A program made the position numbers and the translations under genes. 64,000 bases of DNA from Meghimatium bilineatum (Eukaryota; Mollusca; Gastropoda; Stylommatophora; Philomycidae). Positions 19,937 to 30,756 of this stretch are shown here, piece by piece. The notes under the pieces were generated by a model. The model was not told where the DNA came from, did not search any database, and saw only the letters and a program-made list of their open reading frames with translations. The stretch is from the NCBI GenBank assembly GCA_034231615.1, contig CM067322.1, positions 54,956,357 to 55,020,356 on the forward strand, written 5' to 3'. Numbering within the stretch: the stretch's first letter is position 1; every line of letters begins with the position of its first letter.

Positions 19937-22436
19937 CATAAAGTAGGTACTTGGACATCCGGCTGAAATTACGTAATCGATTTTCACATTTTGGCAATTA
20001 ATATTTGGCTATGCAGATATCAAGTGCCTATAAGATATAGTGTGGTTTCTTCAGGAATTTTGATACTAAATTAGTGTTCACATTGAAAACAATGAATGAT
20101 TCTTGACCGGCAGAATCTGGCGCAAAATTGAGACATCGTTTTTTTGTGAAAATGTCGTGATACATTGCAGTAATTACAAATTTATTGCTCATAGGTACGT
20201 TATCACCATTTTTTCACTTTTCTTTGTGTTTCGACAAGTTTGTTAATAGTTTTATAAAGTTCTTTGACCATTTTTATAAAGATATGTGCAATTGTTACAA
20301 ATGTTTGACAGTGCAGGAAGACAAAAATAATTTTTGAACACCTCGCCATTTTCTGCTATATCGCCCATATTGTTGTTCTGTTTTGTAATATTAAATGTGA
20401 GTTATAACCATTTCATTAACTTACAATTATTACGACAAAGTATTTAGTAGTTTTAATAATTTCTTTGACCATTTTAATGTTGATATTTGGTACTTTTAAG
20501 AAAGTTTGACATTGCAGGAAGATGAAAAGAATTTTTAAAGACATCGATATTTCATGCTGACAACTTGGTTGTCAGCGGCCATTACGGCTGTTCTATTAAT
20601 TATATTGGCCATGTCGGATTTCTACGCATGTAATATAAATATATAGTTTTGTTGTTTTGGTGTTTGATTTATGGCATAAGCTTAATAAATATATTGTAGC
20701 AATTAAAAATTAAGACTGATCGCAAATTTACTTAGGCTTGTAGTATTGAATCTTATATTGTATAGCTGGGCCTACTGTACCGACTAAGCATGTCGTGCAA
20801 TTGCACAGTAATAACTATGGTTACTGTAAATAATCAATAGGCCTAATTATTGGCATTTATCTGCTATTAAATCTGCATAGTGAACATCAGTTTTTTATTT
20901 TGTAGTTATTTAGAAATATAATTTCATAAATGTAAGCTGACCAAAGGTCCATAGATGATCTGAGGTAACATGCAAACCCGTAGTTGGTGGAAAAGGGGGA
21001 GAATTTATGCAAAAATGTTCCATGCTTCAGGACATGGAAATTAAGCTCATAATCAAGAAATCTGACTTAGTTACTCTTGTTACAATTTTTTTTCCACTAA
21101 TTCTTCAACTATTATTCCTAGAACATGACTACGCACAATAATGCTACCAATAATTATATGAATAATGAGATTTTTTTGTTGGGGGGAGGGGAGGGGAGTA
21201 AAACAATAGAAATAAAATCTCTACTTACCAGTTGATGCACATGAATAATATTCCTCCACACAAGCTGCTCACAAAACTAACTGAACACATCACTATGCAC
21301 ATAATCCATGAATGTTTTATCACTTTTTAAGCACAGAAACATTTTATTATATTTAACAATCCTATATTTAAAAAAAAAATTAATTATGCAAATTAGCCAT
21401 TCTGAATATTAATCAGCTTTGGCTGTATCTAAAAATTATGGCAATGCAATCCACAGATTTGTCTAGTTTTACAGAACACAAAAATGTATAGTTTATATAA
21501 TATTTTATTGTAAACCAAAAAAAATTTTAATAACTAGATTGCTCAATGTAATGTTATTTATGCAAATTAGCCGCCAATTTGGACTGTTTATTAACTCTAA
21601 TTTCATATGAAAATTAGCACAATGTAATCAACAGATGCGTCTTGCCTTTGTGAACCCAAAAATTTATATTTTATGTGGTATTTTATTATATTTTATATTT
21701 GTATAGTTTATTTTAATTATGCTAATTAGCTGCCATTTTTAATATTAATCATTTTTTTCGCGCATATTAAAATTATAGAAATGTAATCAATAGATGCGTC
21801 TAGTCTTTTCGCACACAAAAATATATAGTTTCTATGGTATTTTATTATATTCAATAATTATATAAATTATTTTCATCTTAATTACACTAATTATCTGCCA
21901 TTTTGAATATTAATTAGTTCTGCGTGCATCTGAAAATTATAGAAATGTGATCAACAGATCTTCCTTGCCTTTGCGAACACAAAAATATATATATTATGTG
22001 GTATTTAAATATATTTAATTGCTATATAATTAATTTTTATATTTTAAATATGCTAATTAGCTGCCATTTTTGAATATTAATTAGTTGTACGTGGTTCTTA
22101 AAATTACAGAAATGGGATCAATGGATGCGTCTTGTCTTCGCGAACAAAAATATGTATAGTTTGTATGTTGTATTATTGAAAATAACAAATATAATTTAAA
22201 AATTATCAGCTTGACTACATTTTGTGGGGACAAGTTTTATTTATATTTTCCTATATGTTTCATGTAAACTATTTTGATGTCAAATTAATTCGAAAAAAAT
22301 TGGTAACTTTTTTCAGGGTTGACGTACAGACTTGGTTGAGGTATCGTTGAATTGCAATTTTTAAGGGCTATCTAACTATATTATTTGTAATTATGTAGCA
22401 TTATTTTGAAAATTTTGTCCAAGTACCTACATAAAG
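19937..22436. mobile_element. 2.5-kb non-coding DNA element with 14-bp terminal inverted repeats and 7-bp target duplication
   Basis: The left end TAGGTACTTGGACA (19944-19957) is the exact reverse complement of the right end (22416-22429). Both are flanked by CATAAAG (19937-19943 and 22430-22436). The interior is AT-rich without any credible ORF. It holds a two-copy ~200-bp duplication (about 20150-20610, marked by GACAGTGCAGGAAGA and GACATTGCAGGAAGA) and a five- to six-copy ~165-bp array (21370-22215). A 7-bp duplication with short terminal repeats does not decide a superfamily; a hAT-like or P-like class is possible. It sits in the 3' side of the old LINE relic. Confidence 0.75.
21370..22215 (+). 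repeat. Diverged ~165-bp tandem array inside the 2.5-kb element
   Basis: The anchor GCAAATTAGCC or GCTAATTAGCTGCC occurs at 21388, 21562, 21721, 21886 and 22052 (spacings 174, 159, 165 and 166). Each is followed by TTTTGAATATTAAT, a GAAATGTAATCAACAGATGC block and CACAAAAATATATAGTTT. It looks satellite-like but local. Confidence 0.85.
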
Positions 22437-22509
22437 GGATATAAAGCATAAGAAAGAAAAGTCACATTGTACTCCAAACCTCTTCTTCTTAACAAATTAC
22501 ACCCTACAT

Positions 22510-22856
22510 TTAGATACTTATTGGCAGTATGGACTGCCAGAAAAACTACTGTAGAGGTGTTGAAAGAGTCAAATGCCTAATGAGAAACGGACCTAATCAA
22601 CAATATAAGAAAAAGGTAATCTTCTTTTTTTTGGCCACTTCATGAGACAAGCAGGTTTAGAGAACATAGTCACAACTGGCAAAATTGAAGGCAACAGAGA
22701 CAGAGGGTGACAACGTGAGAAAATATTAGACAGTTTGACAACCTGGCATGGCATGGAAACAACAACGACCTTGATACATAATACTGTGGACAGAGAGCTG
22801 TGGAGAGCCATGGCTGCCTATGCCAGCTGGCATGGCACCTGATGATGATGATTGGA
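22510..22856 (+). pseudogene. LINE family C, 3' fragment
   Basis: The sense strand gives a decayed C-terminal part, TWHGMETTTTLIHNTVDREL then WRAMAAYASWHG, and a 3' end GGCACCTGATGATGATGATT. Reverse copies of the same end are at 26266, 39860 and 55538. Confidence 0.7.
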
Positions 22857-23035
22857 AACAATACAACACACTAAGACCAAAAATATTTTTAAAGATTGTG
22901 ACAGTTTTAATACCTAAAGATAGTCTGAGACAATCTCACATTACCATTAGATGGTAGACTAGATCATACTGCTAGATATGGTGCCTAAATAAGTGTTTCT
23001 ATTTCATTTTGATGTATTTATCAATATTAAAGTAC

Positions 23036-23173
23036 CTTGGCTACATCAGGGTCCCTGGCTATAAGCAGTGTGTACGTAATGTTGACCAGGTCAAGACCAC
23101 TGCACACTGTAACAGTTCGTGACTCTAGACTGTGGGAACTCTTCTCTAGAATGTCTGCTAGTACTTTTGTGTC
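23036..23173 (-). CDS. PLCB4: Phospholipase C beta (PLCB4/norpA class), exon 4
   Basis: A 138-nt, 46-codon exon on the minus strand after ATAACAG and before a GTACTT donor (weaker than the other donors). It encodes DTKVLADILEKSSHSLESRT, VTVCSGLDLVNITYTLLIAR and DPDVAK. The human PLC beta 4 counterpart has [35 protein letters not shown] and PEVTK, the centre of the PH domain. Phase 0 on both sides. Confidence 0.93.
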
Positions 23174-23295
23174 CTGTTATGATATTTAAAACAAATTTAA
23201 TGCCATTAGTTATTGGTATTATGAACTGATATCATAGCATTCCAAGAAGACCCACATGATCTTAATAACCCCTATCACATGTCACAGTAGCTGCT

Positions 23296-23560
23296 CAGTT
23301 TCTACTCTTCTTCTTCTGAACTCATTCTCAAATTCCTGCAGATTTGAAGGATGTAGTTCCAAAAGACAGAATGTGATGTATCATGGTTTACAGTTTAGTT
23401 GTAATAGCTGCACCTTTTTGCTTGACACATCCAACTTCAGCATGGCTTCTGGATCACTTTGACTATATATGGGATGGGACAGCAAACTCCTTAGTCATAT
23501 CTTAGCAAAATGAATGAAGCGTACACAGTGCTGCTATTCTTTGCTACCCTTTTTTCACCC
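23296..23560 (-). mobile_element. SINE-like element S1 inside the 599-bp intron
   Basis: Reverse copy with the CTTCTTCTTC tail complement, CTCAAATTCCTGCAGATTTG, ACTTCAGCATGGCTTCTGG and GGGATGGGACAGCAAACTCC. It makes up nearly half of the intron between exons 3 and 4. Confidence 0.75.
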
Positions 23561-23772
23561 TGGCAAAGACATATGACAGAAATTTCAAAGTATATAAATA
23601 GTCCATGATAAAACTTAAAGATACCACCTAGAAACATAGAAACAAACATGCATTCAGCCTAAATGTTCAATACTAGATTCAGTATAATTCTCACAAGGCT
23701 GTGAACTGAACACGTCAATGAATATAAATTATGCTGATATGAAGTTTAATTTGTGCTGGCTGTAGTACTTAC

Positions 23773-23838
23773 ACTGACTTTAGGTGCCAAACCAAGTCTG
23801 ATATCGTTGACTTGCGAGCATTCCAACACCTGGCCTTC
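23773..23838 (-). CDS. PLCB4: Phospholipase C beta (PLCB4/norpA class), exon 3
   Basis: A 66-nt, 22-codon exon, acceptor TTACAG and donor GTAAGT on the minus strand. It encodes [20 protein letters not shown] then VS. Human PLC beta 4 reads [20 protein letters not shown]. PH domain, phase 0 both sides. Confidence 0.93.
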
Positions 23839-23959
23839 CTGTAATTGAAAAAAAATGAATTACCCCAGTAAATAAATGATAATATTACAGTAGCAACTGG
23901 ATTACAATCATTCATATTTTAATCTAAACTACTGCCTCTCAAAATTATTCTTGATTAGG

Positions 23960-24640
23960 AACCAGCATGACTCTACAAGGGGCATTTCAATAAATGTTCT
24001 GCTTGCCATTCCATCAGCCATCTAAATGTATATACACTCAGTGTTTCAGTCAGTTGTTGATTGTGGGTTCTTCTGGTATTTCCAGTAAGAACGCACTTCC
24101 TCCCCTCTAAACTGGTCAATCCGATTTATATCATTCTCTGAATATGTAGACTGCTCTTTCAGCATTCTCATCATTTTGTAGTGTATCGATGACTGTCCTA
24201 ACTAACTCAGTCTGGTCTCTTCTCATCGCTTAACCATTCACTATAGCTTTATCCAACAATGTATCAGCTCTTTCATTGCCCCTGACACCCATAAGACCTG
24301 GACAGTAGATCCAAGTGATGCTCATAGTGTTGCTGAGAAAAGTCACTACTTTCATATCATGCATTTTCCTATATTGCACAGCATACTCATAGAATCACTG
24401 TAGGTGTTGGTGGTTGCATCATCAGTCAAGTGAGAGTTGCTCTAATTGTCTCTATCTCAGTTCTCATACTTGATCTTACAATGGGATAAGCAGAAGATTT
24501 TTCTACCACTTTTAGCCATGCAGTAGGCAATGAAGCTCCATTCACATATTTTTATTTTCTTCTGACTACTGAGTCATCTGTGTTAAAATGCTTCTCAGAA
24601 TTTTTGGACTATTAACACTTTTATCTTCTTCTTCAACGCT
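23960..24640 (-). pseudogene. RNase H-type LINE relic
   Basis: On the minus strand, broken pieces of an RNase H domain are readable around 24210-24330 (GLMGVRGNERADTLLDKA) and in the preceding ~300 bp. A C-terminal segment (DQFRGEEVR, SYWKY) extends to about 24050. At least three frame changes. It is related in layout to the relics at 12310 and 51190 and is inactive. Confidence 0.6.
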
Positions 24641-24800
24641 TATTAACAAACCCTTTTGGATCTATCTTGTTGAAGGACACGATGGACAGGTTACAGTCTA
24701 GCAGAGTGCACCACCAAGACAAAAGACAGGAGATGTTGGAGATACGTTGCAGCGAACCTATGTTGCGGAGACGGCACTTGATGATGATGATGTTGAAGGA
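24641..24800 (+). pseudogene. LINE family E, 3' end fragment
   Basis: GATGGACAGGTTACAGTCTA through GGAGATGTTGGAGATACGTT to ACTTGATGATGATGATG matches the 3' end of the longer relic at 58640-59325. Confidence 0.6.
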
Positions 24801-24835
24801 CAATGGTCTTCAATCATCAATAAACCCATAACCCT

Positions 24836-25825
24836 TCAGGGTCGTAGGGGTACCACATTGGATGCTTCAGCACACAGAGTCCTCCAGCGAATTCTATCGT
24901 CAGCGATGCGGATGAGTGTGGAAATATCTAGCCCTGTCCATTCCTTGATGTTGTCTGTCCATGTCTTTATTTGTCCTCCTCTGCTTCTTCCACCCTCGAC
25001 AGTTCCCTGCAGTATTGTTTTTGACAAGGAATCGTGCCTGCATACATGTCCGAACCATGCTAGTTTTCGTCGTTTCACTATTGAAAGCAATGGCTCCTGG
25101 ACACCTGCACACATCTCTACTTTATTTCTTACGTACACATTGGTCTTATGTTCCCTATAGGAAATTCGTAGAATTCTTCTGTAGCATTTATACTCGAAAG
25201 CCTGTAATCTTCTCTCCATGTCCGCAGTGAGTGTACAACTCTCACAACCATACAACACAACAGAAAGCACCAGCGACCTATACAGTTTGATTTTCACTCC
25301 AACACTGATGTTGCTTTTCCAAATCACAGTTAGCCTTGACAATGACGCTAAAGCCATCTCCAGCCTTATTTTTAGTTCTGCTTTGCATTTACCATCGCTG
25401 CATATACTGGATCCGAGGTATTTGAAGGTATTCACCTCTTCAAGCTTGTGTCCATTCATCATGATATTAGTCTGGTTTTCTGTGTCTCTGCTGTTTACCA
25501 AAATTTTGCTCTTATCTGAATTGATTTCCATTCCGTACTTGCTGGTAACTTTTTCTAACTTTGATGTTAATTCTTGCAATGATTGTTCTGACCCAGCTAT
25601 AAGATCAATATCATCAGCGAAACGCAAGTTGCAAATAGGGCGACCTCCGATCGATATAGACGTGTTGTAGTCATGCAATGTTTCTTGTATGATGTGCTCT
25701 AAGTATATGTTAAAAAGTACTGGGGACATTACGCAGACAATGGTCTTACTAGACTTCCAATAGAATGTAGTATAGAGAATGGAAATACAGTGCCGCCATT
25801 TTATTTGCGCAATAGCCCGATACAT
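24836..25825 (-). pseudogene. LINE family D, RT-domain ORF (329 codons)
   Basis: The longest uninterrupted LINE frame on the minus strand, lacking a 5' half. It starts with RT motif 4 (MSPVLFNIYLEHIIQETLH), then FADDIDLIAGSEQSLQELTS, KYGMEINSDKSKI, FKYLGSSI, the thumb YGCESCTL and CYRRILRISYREHKTN, and a C-terminal GRSRGGQIKTWTDNIKEWTG. There is no RNase H. The 3' flank is CCCTGAAGGGTTATGGGTTT. Eroded copies of this family are at 25855, 30430, 53390 and 56285. Confidence 0.85.
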
Positions 25826-25854
25826 TTGTCTTCAGCATACTATTTAACCTGTAT

Positions 25855-26050
25855 CTATATCCATAAGCCCATAACCCATCAGGTCAAGGAGTACTAAATA
25901 AGATGCATCAATACAGTTCTCCATCGATTTCTATCTCCAGCGATGCGGATGAGTGAGAAAAAAACCAGACTTAACCAGCTCTTGATGTTGTCTGTCCATG
26001 ATTTCTTTGTCCTCCTCTGCTTCTTCCACCTTCGATGTTATTTATAGCTA
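25855..26050 (-). pseudogene. LINE family D, 3' end fragment
   Basis: ATAAGCCCATAACCCATCAG through CCAGCGATGCGGATGAGTGA to TGTCCTCCTCTGCTTCTTCC repeats the 24836-24990 part of the neighbouring LINE. It is a second, shorter insertion. Confidence 0.75.
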
Positions 26051-26261
26051 CTTCAATCCCTGCAGATATAGAAAGAAATATTCAGGGTTTGAATATGATC
26101 TTTGTGGTCACTAGTCCAAATTGTGGCCAATATCATCGTTGTTTGACTTTTCAGCATCTGTCTGGTCATTTTCAACTTGCCACAAACACCCACAAATCAT
26201 GGAATGAGTCTCATAGAATAAATACCTTGGTGAATGAAGTCTCAAGAATTATTCATTCATT

Positions 26262-27270
26262 TATTAGGTGCCATGCAGACTGGCGTAGGCGATCATGGCT
26301 CTCCACAGCTCTCTATCTCCAGTATTATGAATCAAGATCATTGTTGTTTCCCTATGCCAGGTTGTTAAACTGTCTCATATTTTCTCATTTTCTCATGTCT
26401 CTGTTGCCTTCAATCTTGCCTGTTGTGACTATGTTCTCCAAACCTCCCTGTCTCATGAAGTGGCCAAAAAATGAAGATTGTCTTTTTCTTATATTATTGA
26501 TTAAGCTGTTTCGCATTTACCTCTTTTAACACCTCCATATTAGTTTTTCTGACAGTCCATGGTATTCTCAGCATTCTTTTGTAGAACCACATCTCTATTG
26601 TCTCTAATTTCCCACTTTCCAGTTTGTTTACTGACCAAGGCTCGCATTCATATGTTAGTATAGGTGCTATATATCACTGCAGAACTGTCTTTCTTACCTC
26701 TAATGACAAGCTCATTTTACACAATATATTTTTAATTTTTCTGAATGTTGTTTTTGCCTGCCCTATTCTGCTTCTTATTTCTGTTGAACTTCTTCCATCT
26801 GCTGTAATCATTGTACCTAAATATTTGAATTGGTGCACCTCTTTTAATACTATATCATTCACTTTGATATTGCAAGTTGTGTTATTTTGTTTTTTTGAAA
26901 TAACCATTACTCCGTTTTCTTGATATTTAAGAAGAGGCCTTTCTCTTTACTGTCTGTGACTACTACATTAATTAACTCTTGAAGGTCTTCCACACTTTTA
27001 GCAATTCGAACAGTGTCATACGTATATCTCAAATTATTTATATTATGTCCTTCCACTGATATTCCTGGGATATCAACTATTGCACACATTATGTTTTAAC
27101 TGTATAAAGATATTAGGTCTGGTGAATGTACACAGCCCTGTGTACTCCATGCTTTATTTTCTGAAAAGGGCCAAATTGATTTCCTATTCTTATTGCTGCT
27201 GTTTGTTGCCAGTGCATGTTCTTGATGATTCTTAAATCCTTACTATTGATGTTAAAATTATCTAGCAAGA
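26262..27270 (-). pseudogene. LINE family C, RT domain to 3' end
   Basis: Read on the minus strand: VDIPGISVEGHNINNLRYTY (the catalytic YADD is decayed to YTYD), then EDLQELINVVVTDSKEKGLF, KKTEVMVISKKQNN and HQFKYLGTMITADGRSSTEI in two frames. An eroded thumb follows, with the AGGTGCCATG 3' end at 26268. Stops and frame changes are present; inactive. Confidence 0.8.
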
Positions 27271-27391
27271 ATTATATATTTATATAAAACACTACAGGCA
27301 ACACAATATAAAAGTAAATCTATAGCATACACAAGAACAACACTTACAAGTTATGAGTTAGTGGCGACCTGAATATGCAATGATAATAGTC

Positions 27392-27684
27392 ATTATCATC
27401 ATTCTCAGAACAGGACACAACGGACTCCGCAGTCACATGTATACAAAGTTCAAGATTGGCAACACGGCCATGTGTACAGGCAGCACAGAGTGCCAAACAT
27501 ATACTTCAAGAGTGTTCTGAGCATGAAACGCTGAGGCAGACATATTGGCCAGAGGAAACAACACTGGAATCAAAGCTCTATGGGACACTGTATGAACTAC
27601 AAAAGACAGTGACTTTTATTAAGGAGACAGAATTACAGATATAGACATGTTTCATGTGAACGAAAGAAGAAGAATTATCATCAT
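27392..27684 (+). mobile_element. Short 3' copy of the 17070-type LINE with 11-bp target duplication
   Basis: The insert 27403-27673 is nearly identical to 18735-19011: RSHMYTKFKIGNTAMCT, AKHILQECSEHETLRQTYW and the same 3' end. Target copies ATTATCATCAT stand at 27392-27402 and 27674-27684. It has an 8-bp deletion in the zinc-knuckle region. Together with the longer copy it shows two independent insertions of one young LINE family. Confidence 0.9.
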
Positions 27685-27689
27685 CACGT

Positions 27690-28600
27690 AGAATATCAGT
27701 GGTGGGATAAAGCTGTCATCACAGTCTGTAAGCAATGCCTGTCTTTCTGCCTGTGTCTTTTCAGGTGGGTTTTTTATATAGTGTCTTACGTCTAACACCT
27801 TCTGCCTAATTTTCATCTCTTATACTATACCTTACACTCGTAAGGCAGTCATAAAATTGAGACAGAAGCTGATGATCCATTTTACCACAGAAAAGAATAA
27901 CTAGATAGATAATTCCTTCTCAAAGTTATGTGTTTACACTTAGTTGATATGCAATCATACTTCCAGAAGTTTGACAACTATAACCAGATACAGATTTCGC
28001 TTTACATGCAGAAGAAGTTGTAGCAATCAATACAAAATATTATTATTTGGTTAAATTTTTCATGATCCACCCTTTATGACAATTTTGGTGCTTGTGTCTT
28101 GAGGCAAAACAAGTACTACTGTCTGATTAAACTGTCACAGACATAACTAAGCTATAATCTCAAGTATGCTAGTATGTTCCCTCAGGGTTCTTGATCATAC
28201 ATGAGGCAATCCTTAGGGATTTTTCATGACATTTAAGTGAACACTTATCAACCTTCTCACATTTTTTCAATGATCAGAAAAACAACGCATCCAATCATTA
28301 AAATGAATTCATGTAGAACGTTTCCTGTCTTTACAAAAAACTATGAAACAATGATATATTTACACATCAGATTCTTTATAATATATTTCCAGTGATAGAT
28401 CTACTTTCCTGAGGATCTACTTTCCTGATAAGTTTAAGTTTATCACAATTCGAGCAGAATGGAATGAATTGAAAACATCTATTGTTGACATGTTTGTTTT
28501 AGATAAGGGAGACATACTTAATTTATTTCATAACTATATCTGCTGGATGATGGTACTGTAACATGATAACACATCTATGTAGACTGTATCACCTCCTGGT
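27690..28600. other. Intron sequence, nothing recognised
   Basis: AT-rich, no supported feature. It contains a two-copy GATCTACTTTCCTGA motif near 28400. Confidence 0.4.
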
Positions 28601-28604
28601 GTAA

Positions 28605-28871
28605 TCATTTCAGGGCACTGATCAACCAAACAAAGACAGCAGTTACTTGGTTCTTTCTTAATAATTTAACATTCACATTGTAAAGTCTGTCACACTGACT
28701 GTGAATATAAGATGCCTCAACGCAGTCAGGACTTATCACTATACCTGGGTGTATGATTTGATCGTATTTTGTGATTCCAGGAACATCTTGATCATTCTGA
28801 GTAGCACCAAGGATACACCCTTTGTGCTTATGTGGTTCTGCATGGTTCTGGTCCTTTTTTAAATTTATCAT
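28605..28871 (-). other. Unidentified open frame, 88 codons
   Basis: The frame with its own ATG encodes a balanced, protein-like sequence (HKGCILGATQNDQDVPGITK, IIHPGIVISPDCVEASYIHS). I recognise no family. It may be a fragment of a transposon protein, since it abuts LINE relics. No splice-site pair is convincing. Confidence 0.3.
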
Positions 28872-28879
28872 GAATTATA

Positions 28880-29820
28880 TAATACAGGAGGCATTATAAG
28901 ATCACAAGACCAATAACTAGTGGCAGTAGACCATTTTGTAACTTGCATTATGCTGATGATATAAATCTCTTGGCTGGTTCTAAATCTGAACTTCAGGAAC
29001 TCACCTCAAAGTTTTAAGACGTCAGTCGGAAATATGGTATGGAAATTAGCATTGATAAAAACAAGACATTAGTGGCTAGTATACGAAACTGAAGAATAAT
29101 TAAAGTGGCACATGCACCTGCTCCATACATCCTGCAAACAATACAGCATGAAACTAAACACATCTAACAGACTATGAAGTTTAAGCAGAACTTCAGATCA
29201 GTTAAATGTATATATCCAAAATTATACAAAACTAAAGCAGGTCTCAAAATTCAAATATTTGGGAAGCATTTTTACAAAGGATGGCAAACTTGATAAGAGA
29301 GATCCAAACAAGATGTCAGAAATCCAATGTTGTGACTTACCAGCTGTCACCAATACTTAAACACCCATCAATCTGCATGGCTACAAAATGTCAATTAATA
29401 AACAGTATTTTCTACCAACTGTTACCAATGTCAAACAAGGTACCGGTATTGACAAAGACTAGAAAAAAATATAACATTGTGTGAAATGAGATGTTTGAAG
29501 ACGTTTATAAATGTCACCGAAGAGACCGATGGAGAAATGAAGATACAGGAAAGAAATAAAGACCATCTCAAGTTAAGACTCCATCGAGAGACATTAATCA
29601 GGTGGTTTGGCGACATCACGAGAATGGAACCAACGCAATCAGCCTTTCACGTATACAAAAGCAATAGATCAGCTAAAAGTCATGAGGAAGACCAAGAACT
29701 AGATGTGTGGAGACAATCAAAGAAACCTTAAAGAGACAAGACTGACCATGGCCAATGCAACCCAAATGGCCAAAGACAGACAACTCCAACTTCTCCCATT
29801 ACGCATTGACGATAGATAGA
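28880..29820 (+). pseudogene. LINE relic, RT and C-terminal parts
   Basis: 28895-29090 reads CNLHYADDINLLAGSKSELQ and KYGMEISIDKNK. 29200-29290 reads KLKQVSKFKYLGSIFTKDGK. 29480-29820 holds a thumb and tail with a RWFGDITRMEP motif and AKDRQLQLLP. Many frame changes. The C-terminal half matches the relic at 63330-63960. Confidence 0.7.
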
Positions 29821-29924
29821 TTAATGACTAGTGATATCAAGCAAAATTCGCCCATATGGCAAACAGAGCCTGAACTTTTAGTTCATGGTGAAAAGAATAG
29901 AGTCACTGCCCTCTTTCCAGGCAT

Positions 29925-30410
29925 ATCGTAGAAAGCTACTACGGAAAGTTGGGGGGATAGGCTGACAACCTGCCACCTGTAAAAAAACAATCATCGCTGT
30001 CACATTTTGCCTTTATTTCTTACTTTTGTCTTCTATCAAATAATCCCCATGAATGATAAAGAGACACAGGCCAGTGAGCAGTGTACCTGTATCCTTTTGT
30101 GGCAGACTCCTAGGTGGCGGGAAATGCTAGATGTGCCATCACTGTGGATGGATCAGCAAATCTGACAGAAGAATAAGATAGTTGGCCCTGATGTGTATAC
30201 TAAGCTCTGGTAGGACATGGTAATCCTGGAATGCTGGCACAGTGGAATGCCTCCTTTTGGGGACTAACTATGCACCCATAAACTCCCCTTAAACATGCCT
30301 TTGAGACTTTATAAGATTCTGGGTGTCACCTTAGTTATGCAACTGAGAAGAACCAGTTTTTTTGTTGTCAGAAAGGCTATGGTCTGTTAAGAGACAGGCT
30401 GTTACCCGTT
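29925..30410 (-). repeat. 450-bp dispersed repeat R450, copy 2
   Basis: Reverse copy: GGGGGATAGGCTGACAACCT, TTTGTGGCAGACTCCTAGGT, ATCTGACAGAAGAAT and TTTGGGGACTAACTATGCA match 8125-8470 and 61528-62040. Confidence 0.75.
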
Positions 30411-30429
30411 CACACTGCACAGCTAAAGG

Positions 30430-30756
30430 GATTATTTTATCATCATCAAGCAAAGATACCACATACATCTAGTTAAATAGTTACAAACTGGAAGAAGTTA
30501 CCACACTCAAATATCTCAGTCCTAATTATGTGGTGATGGAAACTAGGGAACTGACATTAAGTTAAGACTCTAGATGGTGATGGCTGACAGCATCATTAGG
30601 AAAAGTAATACCAGTATACAGTACAGATCTCTATTAAGATCATAAGTTCTAAGTATAATTTTATATGGATGTGAAAGCTGGACACTCAATGCAGACACAG
30701 AAAGAAGGATTCAGGTTTTTTAATACAAGTGCTACAGATATTTGTTAAGAATTGTG
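30430..30756 (+). pseudogene. LINE family D-like RT fragment
   Basis: Frames give KLEEVTTLKYLS and then, near 30660-30755, YGCESWTLNADTERRIQ and CYRYLLRIV. The 24836 LINE has YGCESCTLTADMERRLQ and CYRRILRIS. A mariner relic starts directly at the end. Confidence 0.7.

Larger units (their letters stand above)
16765..19943 (+). pseudogene. Old LINE relic that hosts later insertions
   Basis: At 16780-17055 the plus strand encodes RT palm pieces: QRCILSPLLFITYIDCI, EEQLQQYINKLHTICRNFNM and KTEVMSI. The frame resumes right after the inserted LINE at 19026 (QQLKQVKEFTYL) and again at 19440-19900 (KYVDMNIKTVLYKMIF, CLHLILGVTRDRI, WFSHASRLQSDNELQKALLY, SRGRPCKRWITEI). It is thus one APE-type LINE without RNase H, cut by 17070-19011 and by an inverted LINE fragment at about 19067-19424. 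The 2.5-kb element at 19944 follows directly. Confidence 0.8.

Noticed and set aside
21180-21300. Extra PLCB4 exon with a CTGGTAAG donor on the minus strand
   Set aside because: The conceptual peptide (FVSSLCGGILFMCINW) has no counterpart in PLC beta, and exons 4 and 5 already join in phase with full family continuity.
24747-25160. 137-codon plus-strand ORF
   Set aside because: Antisense to the LINE D C-terminal region and its 3' flank.
25218-25670. 150-codon plus-strand ORF
   Set aside because: Antisense shadow of the LINE D reverse transcriptase.
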